This document shows positions 1-9,123 of a stretch of 28,659 nt of DNA, piece by piece (the first letter of the stretch is position 1; every line of letters begins with the position of its first letter). The notes beneath the pieces are model-generated. The model did no database searches and was not told where the DNA came from. It was given only the letters and a program-made list of their open reading frames with translations. The stretch lies in contig WJKA01000440.1 of NCBI GenBank assembly GCA_014729375.1, positions 1-28,659 on the forward strand, given 5' to 3'. The stretch is from Chitinivibrionales bacterium. Its GTDB lineage: Bacteria > Fibrobacterota > Chitinivibrionia > Chitinivibrionales > WJKA01. The translations under genes and the position numbers were made by a program.

Positions 1-177
1 AAACGCCGGCACCATATCCCTTCCCGGCTTTATCGCAATCCCGCCAAATCCCTTCTCGATAATTGATTCAATCTGAAACATCATCTCTGCTGCGGCGATT
101 TCCTGGTTCCATATCCAGATAGCCCAGGGTTTGGACTCATTTGTCTGCTTTGCTAAAGCTTTTTTCAGATTCTTCAA
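1..177 (-). CDS. N-terminal fragment of a probable glycoside-hydrolase-like protein (partial)
   Basis: The gene runs off the left edge; 59 codons are visible. The frame starts at TTG (177-175), with AGGAG eight bases upstream. An in-frame TAA lies just five codons further up and no ATG or GTG comes between, so the TTG start is well supported. The visible protein has a short basic N-terminus, then a PWAIWIWNQEI segment, an amphipathic helix and a GFGGIAIKPGRDMVPAF segment. A W-x-W-N motif followed by a helix and a Gly-rich beta strand is what I associate with the first strand of large TIM-barrel glycoside hydrolases (for example GH106/GH2-like proteins). That assignment is from memory of such N-termini and is tentative. 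No signal peptide is visible, which would fit a cytoplasmic enzyme. Confidence 0.6.
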   Translation of the reverse strand, partial: MKNLKKALAKQTNESKPWAIWIWNQEIAAAEMMFQIESIIEKGFGGIAIKPGRDMVPAF

Positions 178-225
178 GACAGATGCTCCTGTTTAAAGGT
201 TCAAAAAGGCTAAAATAAAGAATGT

Positions 226-254
226 AATCTACATTAAGGAAGCATTCTTGTCAA
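226..254 (-). promoter_or_regulatory. Sigma70-type promoter for the partial gene at 1-177
   Basis: Read on the minus strand, a perfect TTGACA -35 box (254-249) is followed after exactly 17 bases by TAGATT (231-226, four of six consensus positions). The predicted transcript starts near 219 and leaves a leader of about 40 bases before the TTG start, with the AGGAG site inside it. Confidence 0.7.
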
Positions 255-430
255 GCAATTTCAGGCAAAACTGATCGAAAAATAACGCTTAACCGACTAT
301 TTTTCAATGAGTTACCTGGCTCTAAATAAAAGGCGCCGGCTGCCATTTAAGCGATTTAACAATTGCGTGCAAACCACAATACGTGCGGCCACGCAACCTG
401 AATTCTACGCGCAGGATTGAAAATGATATT

Positions 431-916
431 TTATCGCAGGGCATCCAGTGCAAATCCCACTGCCTGGGGAGCATTATACGCCTCTTTATATCGGCCGCTG
501 TCTACTGTGCCTATTTTTTTCAGCTCCCATGCCCCGGGAAGGAAGACAACTGTTTTCCCGCTGTTCAATGTTAAACCTATCTCGCTCAAGGTGCCATATG
601 ACCCGGGCAAAGCAATACAGACATCTGAAAAGCGTACCACCAGAATATTGCGTCCTGTGCCCATGCCTGTGGGAAGCGGAATTGTCACATACGGATTGGC
701 GTCCTGCTTGTTTTCTCCGGGAAGAACACCGATAACTGTTCCGCTGTTTTCAGATGCACCTTTTGCTGCGGCTTCCATGACACCCCCCAGTCCTCCGCAG
801 ATAAGAACAGCATCATTATTAGCAATATGCGATCCCAGCTCGTATGCAAGGCCAATCGTTTCCTCCTCTGCATGCGATCCGCCTATGACACCAATTGCCG
901 GCTTGATTTTGCCCAT
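431..916 (-). CDS. TIGR00725/LOG-like Rossmann-fold protein (SLOG superfamily)
   Basis: A 161-residue cytoplasmic protein of the LOG-like family often misnamed 'possible lysine decarboxylase'. Visible motifs are an N-terminal GVIGGS loop (residues 9-14), the Gly-rich nucleotide/phosphoribosyl-binding motif GGLGGVMEAA (41-50), and PGSYGTLSE (104-112), the counterpart of the PGGxGTxxE signature of LOG phosphoribohydrolases with Gly replaced by Ser. Length and motif order fit the small TIGR00725 subfamily rather than true cytokinin-activating LOG enzymes, so the substrate is unknown. The frame stays open ten codons upstream, but I chose the ATG at 916 because GGGGAGA sits six bases before it and the conserved sequence begins immediately after. 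It appears to be transcribed alone, separated by more than 250 bp on both sides. Confidence 0.85.
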   Translation of the reverse strand: MGKIKPAIGVIGGSHAEEETIGLAYELGSHIANNDAVLICGGLGGVMEAAAKGASENSGTVIGVLPGENKQDANPYVTIPLPTGMGTGRNILVVRFSDVCIALPGSYGTLSEIGLTLNSGKTVVFLPGAWELKKIGTVDSGRYKEAYNAPQAVGFALDALR

Positions 917-1290
917 TAGTCTCTCCCCGGGTTTAAATGCGAACAATGTACAGGATACAATGCCCTTCCTGAAAAAATTGTATTATCACGTATCAAAAAT
1001 AAATAATCTCATATCAACCCTGTATCCCTCACCAAATATATCCCCGTATCGGAAAAATCCCGCCATGCCGATGTAGTATACGAAATAAAGTCGATGAGGA
1101 AAAAGAAGAGATAGAGCGCAAAGTACGAAAATGGCAAAGGATACTATCGGTATTTGTTTCAAACTATCAACAATCGATGCGCAACGGGCAATTTTCAGGA
1201 GTGAGGCATTTCGATTTTGTCACTCCGTTCTGCTCCATATAGCGCACCCTTTTCACTCGTTCGGCTGCACTGCAAACGCATACGCGGGGA
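917..1290. other. 374-bp intergenic stretch with a 7-bp inverted repeat
   Basis: No convincing gene is seen here. GGAGTGA (1198-1204) and TCACTCC (1220-1226) form a stem around a 15-base loop, and a related CACTCGTTC copy follows at 1254-1262 next to CACTCCGTTC (1221-1230). The stem lacks a T-run on either side, so it is not a classical terminator. A plus-strand frame stays open for about 60 codons up to a stop near 1242, but it has no start codon with a ribosome site. The block looks like decayed or repeat-type sequence. Confidence 0.4.
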
Positions 1291-4200
1291 TTACATGCCG
1301 ATCCGCGCGGTAACTGCAAGTCTGTTTCTCCAGATATCCCAGGTTGCCCTGAGGACAAGCTGCCGGAAAAACGTATACGAGCGGACATAGCCGAAGGAGG
1401 CGCCTATACCGATACGGTGTGCTGCATATACTGCGGTGGTGTCATAATCTTTTTTACCCAGGGCGCCGGGAAATGATGAAGAAAAAAATTGCCTGTTGCC
1501 ATGTAAGGAGAGTTCATAAATAACTTTTCCATACAGTGCATCCGCGCAGAAGCGGTTTCCGCGGTTTATTGTTTGAAAAAGGGGAAAGATGAACTCTGTT
1601 CCCATATCTGCTGAAATGTAAAAATCCGATGCTCCGGCGATTTTATCAAAAGGGTCTTCTACTATTTCAGAAATCCAGACCGGATACAGCTCCGCCCGCA
1701 GGAGCAGTGACCGGTACTTGCCCAGGGGAAACGCATGCATGCCGTACGCCTGGACCGAAAATCCTCCTTTGTGCACAATTTCGCTTTTTGTTGAGTCCAC
1801 GGTCCCCGTCAATTTCTCAACAGGTATAATCATTGGTACAAGTGCGGCGCCTGCCTGAGACAGTCCTGCATAATTATAGGAAATATCTTCGTTGATATAC
1901 TGGTGGGTGGACCAGGAAAGCCGGAAAGGAAACTGCGCGCTGAGGGCCATAAGCTGCAAAAGCTGGAATTCCGGTGAAATGCCGATATACCAGTCTCGCG
2001 CGATATGCCATTGTATGTATGGATTAAAATAGACAAGCAGTGGCAGATAGACCATGACCTGGCTCTGAAACACAAAGCCGATAGTCGGGCCGGGCTTGCG
2101 GTTTTCAACCATAATCTCGGGAATAACCAGCGGGTACCAGTCCCACTCTTCCACGGTCGAGGTGTCCTGGCCAGTCGTGTCCGTCTGCATCCCGCGATTG
2201 CTTCGCAATACGCTCCCCGTATAGCCGAATGTGCGAAATTTGTCTGAAAACATGGTAGTTCGCTGCAAAGCCGGTGATGCGCGAATCATTGACTGTTTGC
2301 GGCCGGGAAGACTGTTTCTGAATTGCGTGGCCGTGTCGATAGCTGTCGAGTCTTGGGATTCGAACCGGGTTGCGCTCATGAGTGCAAGCGAAATGCCGAA
2401 TTGTTTATTCCGTTTCATAAGAGCATCTGATTTATAAAATCCGATACCGCCGCCGAGTACTGTCTGAATGCTGTCGGTAAAGCGCTCGAGCCCATCATTT
2501 CCAATCAGGTCTCCCAGTGAGCCGTTGATGTCCAGCAGGTTTATAAATGCATTGGCCTGCCAGGCTGGGCGGAGCCGCTCCGCGTCATAGTCGCGCGCCC
2601 TGAGTTTCACACTGCCGTCCGGCTCCGGAAGCGGCTCAAATACGCATACCGTCTGTTCGGGGAGTTCATACGGCGTTCCCCTGCCGCGCAGGGCTACGAT
2701 CGAAAATCCTCCGGCCCGGTACTCCGAGCACAGGACCTCATCAGGGCCGGCGTGAACAGGATGAAACATGCCCCCGCGAACCGAGGAATGCCGCCGGAGA
2801 TCGCTGCCGTCAGGACGAATCGAGTATACATTAAAAACACCGTCATAGTCGGCTGAATAGTAGATGCGGTTATCCGTTCCCCAGAACGGGGTTTCTTCCT
2901 GGGCCGCGGTACGACACAACGGCTCAAGCGTTCCAGCCGCAATGTCGACAAGATAAAGATTGGCGTTGCCATTCACAACCCGTCCGACCACCGCCCTGTT
3001 GCTACGGTCGCCGGGAGAGACCGACACACCGGCAAACGGGTTTCCCATTTCGCCGTCAATACACGAGCTGAACGATTGTGACCGGCAATCGAACACTGCA
3101 AGGGAAAAGGCATCGTTTACAAACCGGACGCAGAGCAGTCGTGAGTCCTTGTCAAGCAACGCAACATCATAAACTCTTCCATTTTCGGTCAGGCGCGTTT
3201 CCCGGGAATGTATTATATCATATTCATACATTTCATTGAAAAAAGACCCGTTCTCATTCGGCTCCCTCGATTTGACATAAAACACCTTTTTACCGGAACG
3301 CCCGAAACACCATGTGGTTTTGGCCCAGGGTATCCTGACTGCAGGTTCTGCCGCACCCGAGCCGAACAGAACAAGGTCGGTCCTGAACCGGTCGCTTTTA
3401 TGATTAGTCAGAAACCCATGCTGTCCGGTTTCCGCACATACCCGGGGCACCGTCGAAAAAAATCCTTTGTTCCACAGGATGGTCCCGCTGTCTTTTGTCA
3501 TGCGGGAATCCCGTGCTTGGTACACATTCTCAAGGCTGTCGATCCAGGCATCATAAACGTTACGCAGTGATTTTCCGGTTGCGCGTCTGAATGTACGGTT
3601 GAACGAGGCGCCGCCGAAATCGAGCCCGCGGCCCTCACTGCATATATCCGCTATTTTCCCGGCACCGAATTGTGCTTCGATATGTTTTACAAAAGAATAG
3701 CCCTGATTGTAAACCATCTCGTTTTCCATCGAATTGTGGTTGAACGCGCCCATCTCCTGCAATGTCAGATACGAACCGCCCAGGACCGCGCACCGGAGCA
3801 CCATGTCGCGGCGGGAACCCCAGCAGTCATGCCCCTGGCGCTCAGATTCCCGCTGCGCAATACCCTCCACAAACCACGGCGGGAAAAACTGCGTAGCCGG
3901 AATAATCCCGTGTGCATCGATTGCATGTGACGGTGACGTATATGAAAAGCCGGGAACAAGCGCCAGGAGCTGAAACCCGCGCTTGCGCAGCGAGATAATA
4001 TGGGCAAGCTCATGGGTAATAACATTGCGCAGCCACGTGGTATTGCTCCGCATATCCATGCGCGCGTCAGGAAGCCAGATCATGATATTATCTTCGGTCC
4101 AACCGGCAAGCCCGTTCGCCTTGTCTTCGTATGAAGCCAGTGAAATATGGATCCGGTTGTTAAATGCGAACCGGTACATCCGGGCAAGCGGCCCATAGGA

Positions 4201-4371
4201 TTCTTCGGCAATTTTCGCCGCGGCATACACCGCGCTGCGCGTGCGGTCGTAAAAATGGATATAAAAATGGCGGGTTGAAACAGTCTTCCACTCTATTTCA
4301 GGATGATTGAATGCTTCACCGAGCGATATCCCGGCCAACAGAATAAATGCAATATTCCGGATGGTTCTCAT
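1291..4371 (-). CDS. Outer-membrane protein: zinc metallopeptidase (MA-like) + TolB-like propeller + C-terminal beta-barrel
   Basis: A 1026-residue exported protein. Residues 1-20 form a signal peptide. Residues 30-300 match a gluzincin-type peptidase domain (Peptidase_MA-like): HELAH at 120-124 gives two zinc ligands and the catalytic Glu, and PPWFVEG with Glu169 supplies the likely third ligand. Residues of roughly 300-600 contain WD40/PD40-type blades (segments such as NRIYYSADYDGVFNVYSI, in which a D-G turn precedes an aromatic strand). From about 610 to the end the sequence alternates polar and hydrophobic residues in long aromatic strands, as in an outer-membrane barrel, finishing with RLAVTARIGM. 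Similar peptidase-propeller-barrel proteins are known in Bacteroidetes-like genomes, but their substrates are not established. The ATG lies 2 bp after the stop of the upstream CsgG-like gene and has no clear Shine-Dalgarno, so translational coupling is likely. Confidence 0.8.
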   Translation of the reverse strand: MRTIRNIAFILLAGISLGEAFNHPEIEWKTVSTRHFYIHFYDRTRSAVYAAAKIAEESYGPLARMYRFAFNNRIHISLASYEDKANGLAGWTEDNIMIWLPDARMDMRSNTTWLRNVITHELAHIISLRKRGFQLLALVPGFSYTSPSHAIDAHGIIPATQFFPPWFVEGIAQRESERQGHDCWGSRRDMVLRCAVLGGSYLTLQEMGAFNHNSMENEMVYNQGYSFVKHIEAQFGAGKIADICSEGRGLDFGGASFNRTFRRATGKSLRNVYDAWIDSLENVYQARDSRMTKDSGTILWNKGFFSTVPRVCAETGQHGFLTNHKSDRFRTDLVLFGSGAAEPAVRIPWAKTTWCFGRSGKKVFYVKSREPNENGSFFNEMYEYDIIHSRETRLTENGRVYDVALLDKDSRLLCVRFVNDAFSLAVFDCRSQSFSSCIDGEMGNPFAGVSVSPGDRSNRAVVGRVVNGNANLYLVDIAAGTLEPLCRTAAQEETPFWGTDNRIYYSADYDGVFNVYSIRPDGSDLRRHSSVRGGMFHPVHAGPDEVLCSEYRAGGFSIVALRGRGTPYELPEQTVCVFEPLPEPDGSVKLRARDYDAERLRPAWQANAFINLLDINGSLGDLIGNDGLERFTDSIQTVLGGGIGFYKSDALMKRNKQFGISLALMSATRFESQDSTAIDTATQFRNSLPGRKQSMIRASPALQRTTMFSDKFRTFGYTGSVLRSNRGMQTDTTGQDTSTVEEWDWYPLVIPEIMVENRKPGPTIGFVFQSQVMVYLPLLVYFNPYIQWHIARDWYIGISPEFQLLQLMALSAQFPFRLSWSTHQYINEDISYNYAGLSQAGAALVPMIIPVEKLTGTVDSTKSEIVHKGGFSVQAYGMHAFPLGKYRSLLLRAELYPVWISEIVEDPFDKIAGASDFYISADMGTEFIFPLFQTINRGNRFCADALYGKVIYELSLHGNRQFFSSSFPGALGKKDYDTTAVYAAHRIGIGASFGYVRSYTFFRQLVLRATWDIWRNRLAVTARIGM

Positions 4372-4373
4372 GG

Positions 4374-5705
4374 CTAAAAATAAAAATTAACCGAGAAAAC
4401 AAAATTTACGGGAGGTATAAACAGATAGGTGTCCATCGGCGTATACACCTCTCCATAAGAACTACTGTAGTTCGTCGAATAATACGAGTCGAAAACCTCG
4501 TAGAATTCCGCGGACGGCGACAGGTCGGCCAAATAAAACGACATGTATTCCAGAATGAAATCTGCACCAAAACCGATATGCGGCGAAACAAGGATTTCAG
4601 CGCCTGCACGGAGTGCAAACGAACCCGAAAACCCCACCTCGACATCATCATTCATTTTGGATGTTTCGCCATAGTAATACGATTCGGAATCATCGGAATA
4701 TGTCCAGGGCACGGCCAGAATGTTAAACCCTCCCTTGAATCCGAGATTCAGCTTGAATGGATACCATCGCTTGACATAACTGGCGCCCGCATGAAACGAT
4801 ATAACATGGTATTCAAAATCCCAGACTTGCAGGGTATCAAAATTCTGCCGTTTCAGTTGTTCCCATGAATAGCTGTAATTGGGCATGATATCAAGAGCAA
4901 AATATTTCCAGATCCTTATTGTAAAGCGAAGCATGGGATTGACAAAAACTCCCGAATTGTATTCTTCGCTTTCGGCATTGGACATTTCATAGAATTCACC
5001 GTCAAAATCCCAGGTGGCCCCCCCCGGTCTGAGGCCGAAGCAAAGACCTATACCCGAACGGTTTGTATTTTTATCATCCACATCTTTCTCGCTGACTTCC
5101 TCGGGTTCATCTTCCGGTTCATCTTCGCTTTCCGGGTCCGGGGATTCCGGCGCGGGCGGGGGAGGATGTGGTTCTGTTTCCTTTTCAGGAATATCTTTTC
5201 GTGATGCCACCAGTTCCCGGGCAATTCCGCTGAGATGGCCGACGACTTCTTCGATGTTTCCCGAAATATCCCGGGAGACCGCTTTTGAAATCCGCCCGGT
5301 CTGAACATCGATCATCCTGATATTTACGAGAAACATAGAGCCCAGTTTGCCGATCGAGCCGCTCACCAGTCCCTTGACTCCGAGGAGCTGCCCCATTTCA
5401 ACCATGCAGGCCTCATCGGTACACGCACCCGATGCCTGGAATCCCTGCTCTTTGAGAATTTCCTGCATCTGGTCACGCTCCATCACATTCACTTTTCCGG
5501 TGTTGAACAGTTCCGCGCGGAGACGATCTGAGATTACCGCAGCTTCACCTTCATTGACACCGGAGGCATTCTTGAGGTTGATTACCGCAACATTGATTTT
5601 CTGCGGCTGCTGTTGTGAAAAAACCGGAATAGCGCATGCAATCACTATGGCAAAAAGCCTCCCGGCTTCCGCTGCAAAAAACTGCAGAGCACATCTGATA
5701 TTCAT
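4374..5705 (-). CDS. CsgG/LpoB-like domain protein with C-terminal outer-membrane barrel
   Basis: A 443-residue exported protein. Residues 1-31 form a signal peptide (hydrophobic stretch 18-29, probable cleavage near FSQ). Residues 36-168 look like a CsgG/LpoB-type alpha-beta domain: a VAVINLKNASG strand, a helix rich in RLRAELFNTG, the VMERDQMQEILKEQGFQ segment, and LLGVKGLVSGSIGK. Two cysteines (95 and 100) could form a disulfide. Residues 171-213 are a Pro/Glu/Asp linker. Residues 218-443 are barrel-like strands ending in FVFSVNFYF with the terminal Phe expected by the BAM complex. The frame is open 15 codons further up, but the ATG at 5705 has AAGGAA at the right distance and starts the signal peptide. 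It is followed after 2 bp by the peptidase-barrel gene, suggesting a joint envelope function. The precise role is unknown. Confidence 0.8.
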   Translation of the reverse strand: MNIRCALQFFAAEAGRLFAIVIACAIPVFSQQQPQKINVAVINLKNASGVNEGEAAVISDRLRAELFNTGKVNVMERDQMQEILKEQGFQASGACTDEACMVEMGQLLGVKGLVSGSIGKLGSMFLVNIRMIDVQTGRISKAVSRDISGNIEEVVGHLSGIARELVASRKDIPEKETEPHPPPPAPESPDPESEDEPEDEPEEVSEKDVDDKNTNRSGIGLCFGLRPGGATWDFDGEFYEMSNAESEEYNSGVFVNPMLRFTIRIWKYFALDIMPNYSYSWEQLKRQNFDTLQVWDFEYHVISFHAGASYVKRWYPFKLNLGFKGGFNILAVPWTYSDDSESYYYGETSKMNDDVEVGFSGSFALRAGAEILVSPHIGFGADFILEYMSFYLADLSPSAEFYEVFDSYYSTNYSSSYGEVYTPMDTYLFIPPVNFVFSVNFYF

Positions 5706-5751
5706 AGTTAATTTCCTTGAATGAGTGATAGAAAAATACACCCGATGCATT

Positions 5752-5781
5752 ATTATACAAATTCGCCCCCCTTTGAGTCCA
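5752..5781 (-). promoter_or_regulatory. Sigma70-type promoter for the CsgG-like/peptidase pair
   Basis: On the minus strand a perfect TATAAT -10 box (5757-5752) is preceded by 18 bases and a TGGACT -35 box (5781-5776, four of six). The predicted start is near 5745, about 40 bases ahead of the ATG at 5705. It is the only clear promoter before the two downstream barrel genes. Confidence 0.6.
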
Positions 5782-5782
5782 G

Positions 5783-5821
5783 AGAAAGAAAGAGATCGAG
5801 GGTCAGCACCCTGGACAACCA
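5783..5821 (-). terminator. Possible weak terminator after the DUF4175-like gene
   Basis: On the minus strand, just after the TGA at 5827, AGGGT and ACCCT pair around the loop GCTG, followed by a pyrimidine-rich stretch (tctctttctttctct) rather than a clean T-run. It lies between the DUF4175-like gene and the promoter of the next gene, where a terminator is expected, but the stem is short. Confidence 0.35.
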
Positions 5822-5826
5822 GTACC

Positions 5827-8800
5827 TCATTTTAAAAACATAACGCCGAGGGAATCGAAATATGCCTGGATCGAAAACCGGTACTCTTCAGGAAAATTGC
5901 CTTCAAGCGCGTTTTTTCGAAGCCGGTAAAATGTATCGGCGTTTTGCGATGCAGCGGCATCGGGCGCGGGGATGTCTGCAGAGAATATTGTTTGAGAAGA
6001 TGCTGATTTACGTTCTTCCCTGCCCTGGTCTTCCCTGTGCGTGGAGAGTGTTGTCTGCAGCATCCTGACCAGGAACCGGTCTTGCCGGTCTTTGACCTGC
6101 TGTGATGGATTTTCGAGCATTTCAGCCAGTCGTCTGGCTTCTTTCTCAAGATTTTCGACCCGTTTCTCCAGGTCATCACCGGCCTCCTCTCCATATTTAT
6201 CGGCCAGCTCTTTCAGCTTATCGGCAATAGCTTTCTGGGCATTGCGGGCGGCTTTGCGTTGATCGGCAATCGATTTTCCCGAGCCCCCCTCTTTCATGCC
6301 GCCACTGTTTTTGCCTTCCAGTAATTGACGGAGCAGTTCACCGGTAGCGGCATTGGCCATTGCCTGCTTACCTGAAAGCTTCCGCAAGCCGCACATCCTA
6401 CCGCTCCCGCAGCTTCCCTGAGATTTGTTCATGCCGCCCGAGCTGTTCAACAGGGTTTGCGCAAGGCTGTTGAGCGCGGCCCGTGCCTGTTTCCCCGACC
6501 GGATCCTTCCGCGAGACATTTCCATTCCTTTGAGGCTGTTGTCGATTGTGCTCAGTGCGCGGTCATAGCTTTTTGCTATCTGTCGAAGCGCTGCGGGGGA
6601 AACCACTGTAAGACTGTCAAGCTTTTCCATGCTTTGTTTCAGCGCTTCCCGTATCGCCTGCTGGGTTTGCGTGTTGAACTCGCGCGATCTGTTTTTCTGT
6701 GTTTGCGCGGCGGGATAGGGCGCGTTGCCGGAAAAGGCTTCCTTTTCCCATTCCGCCAGGCTGAGAGCATCGTTCGCCATGTCGAGAAGCAGCTTTTTTT
6801 CTTTTTCCATCCGCGCCATCATGCTGCTGCTCAGCATCGATTGAAGCTCATCGGACAGAGAGAGAAGCGTTCCGCTCATTGCGTTCATTATTGCCTGCGA
6901 GGGCATCCGGTTGCCCGCCGTCTCCTGTTTGAGCGATTCGGCCCCGGATTCCATCCGGCTGAGTGATGGTATATCATCAAGAGAGAACAGGGGATCGTCT
7001 CCCTGCTCCGAAGAACGCCGGCGAACCCGCTCTGCAAATGAATCCATGCGGCGGTTCAGGTTTTTTTGCCGTTCCGGATTCCCAGCGTCCGATTCAGATT
7101 CCTGCGCCACCCGCTGTTGTTCTGCAGCCAGTTTCTCCGCGTGCGCGGCGAGTGCGGCCAGTTCCTGGTCCTGTCTGAGCATGTCAAGATACTTGAGCGT
7201 GTTTTCAAGCCGCTGCTCCAGTTCGGGAAGCAGCCGCTCTGCTTTCCGGAGCGCATTTTTCATATCATTCCAGGTAAGCTTCTCTTCCTTGTCCGGCGGG
7301 GTAAAAAGAACACTGTCGCCGTACTCGCGAATAAGCGCTTCAAGCTCGCGTCGCACCTCATCCATTTTGTCGAGCACATTATCACCGGGATACTGCTCTT
7401 CTTTCAGTTTTTCCACCGCTTCAGTGAATGAATCGAGCGCCTTTTTCAGCGAATCACGCTGCGCCTCCATCTCTTGAGACAGCTCTTTGACTATCTCTTT
7501 TTCTTCCCAGCTCAGGCGCTTGTTTCCTTTTGCCGAACGGATAAGATTTGTCAATTTCTCCCGGGTACTCTCCTGCGTCTTTTTTACTTTCCCCAATGCC
7601 TCGTTTGCGGCGGATTCCTTTTTGGCTATTTTTTTGTGAATTTCTCTGAAACCGGGGACCCTGAACCAGAACGTATCGCTTGATGCGACCTGTTTATTAC
7701 CAAAGGGTTTATTGTCCCGGATATGCGCCCAGTAAAACACTGTATCGCCGGGGTACAGGGAAAGCGGTTTCATGTCCCACACCATGCTTTTGCGGAGAAT
7801 TTTCATGCGCGGCCGCTGCGGCGTCATTTTTTCGGTGACAATGGAATCTTCCGGCATGGAATTTTTTCTCCAGTGCACGGCAAGCGACTTAATCCCGATA
7901 TCATCAATGCCTTCGACAAGAAGCGTTTCAACCTGGGCGGGCGAAAGCGTCTGCGAGGCTCCCGGGTGGAGGATGTTGACAACCGGTGGAAGATCAGGTC
8001 GTCTGTCGATAGAGAACCAGGGAATCGAATCTGCAGTCCGTCCGAACGTGTCGGCCAGGGCAAACGTATACCGCTCAGTACCGGTTACGGTAAGTTGACC
8101 GGTTGCGACACTGTCGCCAACGGCGAGGGGAAGTACCGTGCCGTCACCCTTTACCAGCGCTGCGCTGTCCAGAGGCGAGACCGACGCAACCGTAAAATCG
8201 GCCCGGGTACCGGCGTACGCGGCAAAACTCCCTTCACCCTCGAAAAGCTCTTTCTGCGGAAAGCCTGTATATGGCGGTGGATGCAGAGTTACCCGGAGGA
8301 GATACAGTATCGGTGGGGGGACTGCGGTGATCGTGTCGTTGTTAACCCGGGTCCCTCCGAGGGAAAATGAGTAACCGAACGAATTATCGACCGAGCGGAC
8401 CCTGTGGGCAAACGCGCCGGAGGAACCCGCTCTGAGAAACAGCCGCTTTTGCACAACCCCGCTGGTCGAGTACAGTGTCAGGCGGCAGGAAGGCACTACC
8501 CGCTTCCGGGGAATACAGCGCACCACTACAGCAGAATCCTGCGGCACGGCAACGGTACCCGGCTCTATTGATACTGCAGTGGATATCCCGGATTTGAATG
8601 GAAGGTTCCAGTAGGAAAAAACCGGCGGTGAGACTGCTATAGAGGTGACGATGCATACAAGCAGTGCTGCAGCGGCACAGAGCAGAAGGCGCGGGGCATA
8701 TAAATTTTTCAGGGAGCGGGGGTATTTGCCAAGAGTTTCCCGTGCCCGGCGGAGAACGTCTTTTCGAAGCGCTGCCGAGTCCCAGGGCGAGGTGCCCGGA

Positions 8801-9123
8801 AATTCAGCGGCTATCGAAATCAATGGACGCGGTACCGACGCCTCACGTTCGATACGACGCGCGGTTTCTTTCAGTGACGGGCCATGAATGAATATTGCAT
8901 CGAGAAAAATTCCGGCACTGCCCAGCACCGCGCTCAGGATTGTCAGATCCCACAGGAGCGGAAGGACAGTCCAGGGAAAAAAAGAAAACGAAATCTGAAA
9001 AACTGCCAGCATGAGAAAGCACCCTGCCGCCAGACCCGCGGACCTGTTGACAGCACGAGATACCGCCAGTGCGCGCCGGCGGCGTGCAATGAAATCCGTA
9101 ATTACCGCATAATCGCCGTTCAT
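5827..9123 (-). CDS. DUF4175-like membrane protein with long coiled-coil region
   Basis: A 1098-residue membrane protein. Hydrophobic segments lie at about 29-50, 53-79 and 145-165. They are followed by a beta-rich, probably periplasmic region (170-480) and then very long charged helices (about 500-1040) rich in Lys, Glu, Gln and Ala that should form coiled coils. The last part contains a QDRFLVRMLQTTLSTHR segment, reminiscent of the C-terminus of DUF4175 proteins. Such proteins are usually found beside DUF4159, MoxR, DUF58 and VWA (Bat/aerotolerance-type) genes; here only the DUF4159 partner is present. The start overlaps the stop of that gene by four bases (ATGA), which indicates translational coupling. 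The molecular function of the family is not established; a scaffold in the envelope is an inference. No catalytic motif was recognised. Confidence 0.75.
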   Translation of the reverse strand: MNGDYAVITDFIARRRRALAVSRAVNRSAGLAAGCFLMLAVFQISFSFFPWTVLPLLWDLTILSAVLGSAGIFLDAIFIHGPSLKETARRIEREASVPRPLISIAAEFPGTSPWDSAALRKDVLRRARETLGKYPRSLKNLYAPRLLLCAAAALLVCIVTSIAVSPPVFSYWNLPFKSGISTAVSIEPGTVAVPQDSAVVVRCIPRKRVVPSCRLTLYSTSGVVQKRLFLRAGSSGAFAHRVRSVDNSFGYSFSLGGTRVNNDTITAVPPPILYLLRVTLHPPPYTGFPQKELFEGEGSFAAYAGTRADFTVASVSPLDSAALVKGDGTVLPLAVGDSVATGQLTVTGTERYTFALADTFGRTADSIPWFSIDRRPDLPPVVNILHPGASQTLSPAQVETLLVEGIDDIGIKSLAVHWRKNSMPEDSIVTEKMTPQRPRMKILRKSMVWDMKPLSLYPGDTVFYWAHIRDNKPFGNKQVASSDTFWFRVPGFREIHKKIAKKESAANEALGKVKKTQESTREKLTNLIRSAKGNKRLSWEEKEIVKELSQEMEAQRDSLKKALDSFTEAVEKLKEEQYPGDNVLDKMDEVRRELEALIREYGDSVLFTPPDKEEKLTWNDMKNALRKAERLLPELEQRLENTLKYLDMLRQDQELAALAAHAEKLAAEQQRVAQESESDAGNPERQKNLNRRMDSFAERVRRRSSEQGDDPLFSLDDIPSLSRMESGAESLKQETAGNRMPSQAIMNAMSGTLLSLSDELQSMLSSSMMARMEKEKKLLLDMANDALSLAEWEKEAFSGNAPYPAAQTQKNRSREFNTQTQQAIREALKQSMEKLDSLTVVSPAALRQIAKSYDRALSTIDNSLKGMEMSRGRIRSGKQARAALNSLAQTLLNSSGGMNKSQGSCGSGRMCGLRKLSGKQAMANAATGELLRQLLEGKNSGGMKEGGSGKSIADQRKAARNAQKAIADKLKELADKYGEEAGDDLEKRVENLEKEARRLAEMLENPSQQVKDRQDRFLVRMLQTTLSTHREDQGREERKSASSQTIFSADIPAPDAAASQNADTFYRLRKNALEGNFPEEYRFSIQAYFDSLGVMFLK

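Noticed and set aside
417..1076. 219-codon plus-strand frame
   Set aside because: Antisense to the LOG-like gene, which has clear motifs and a ribosome site.
1198..1226. Inverted repeat as terminator of the peptidase-barrel gene
   Set aside because: The stem is not followed by a T-run in the minus-strand direction and lies 65 bases past the stop.
6911..7477. 188-codon plus-strand open frame, Ser/Arg-rich
   Set aside because: Antisense to the coiled-coil part of the DUF4175-like gene; the Ser/Arg composition is the mirror of Lys/Glu-rich codons.
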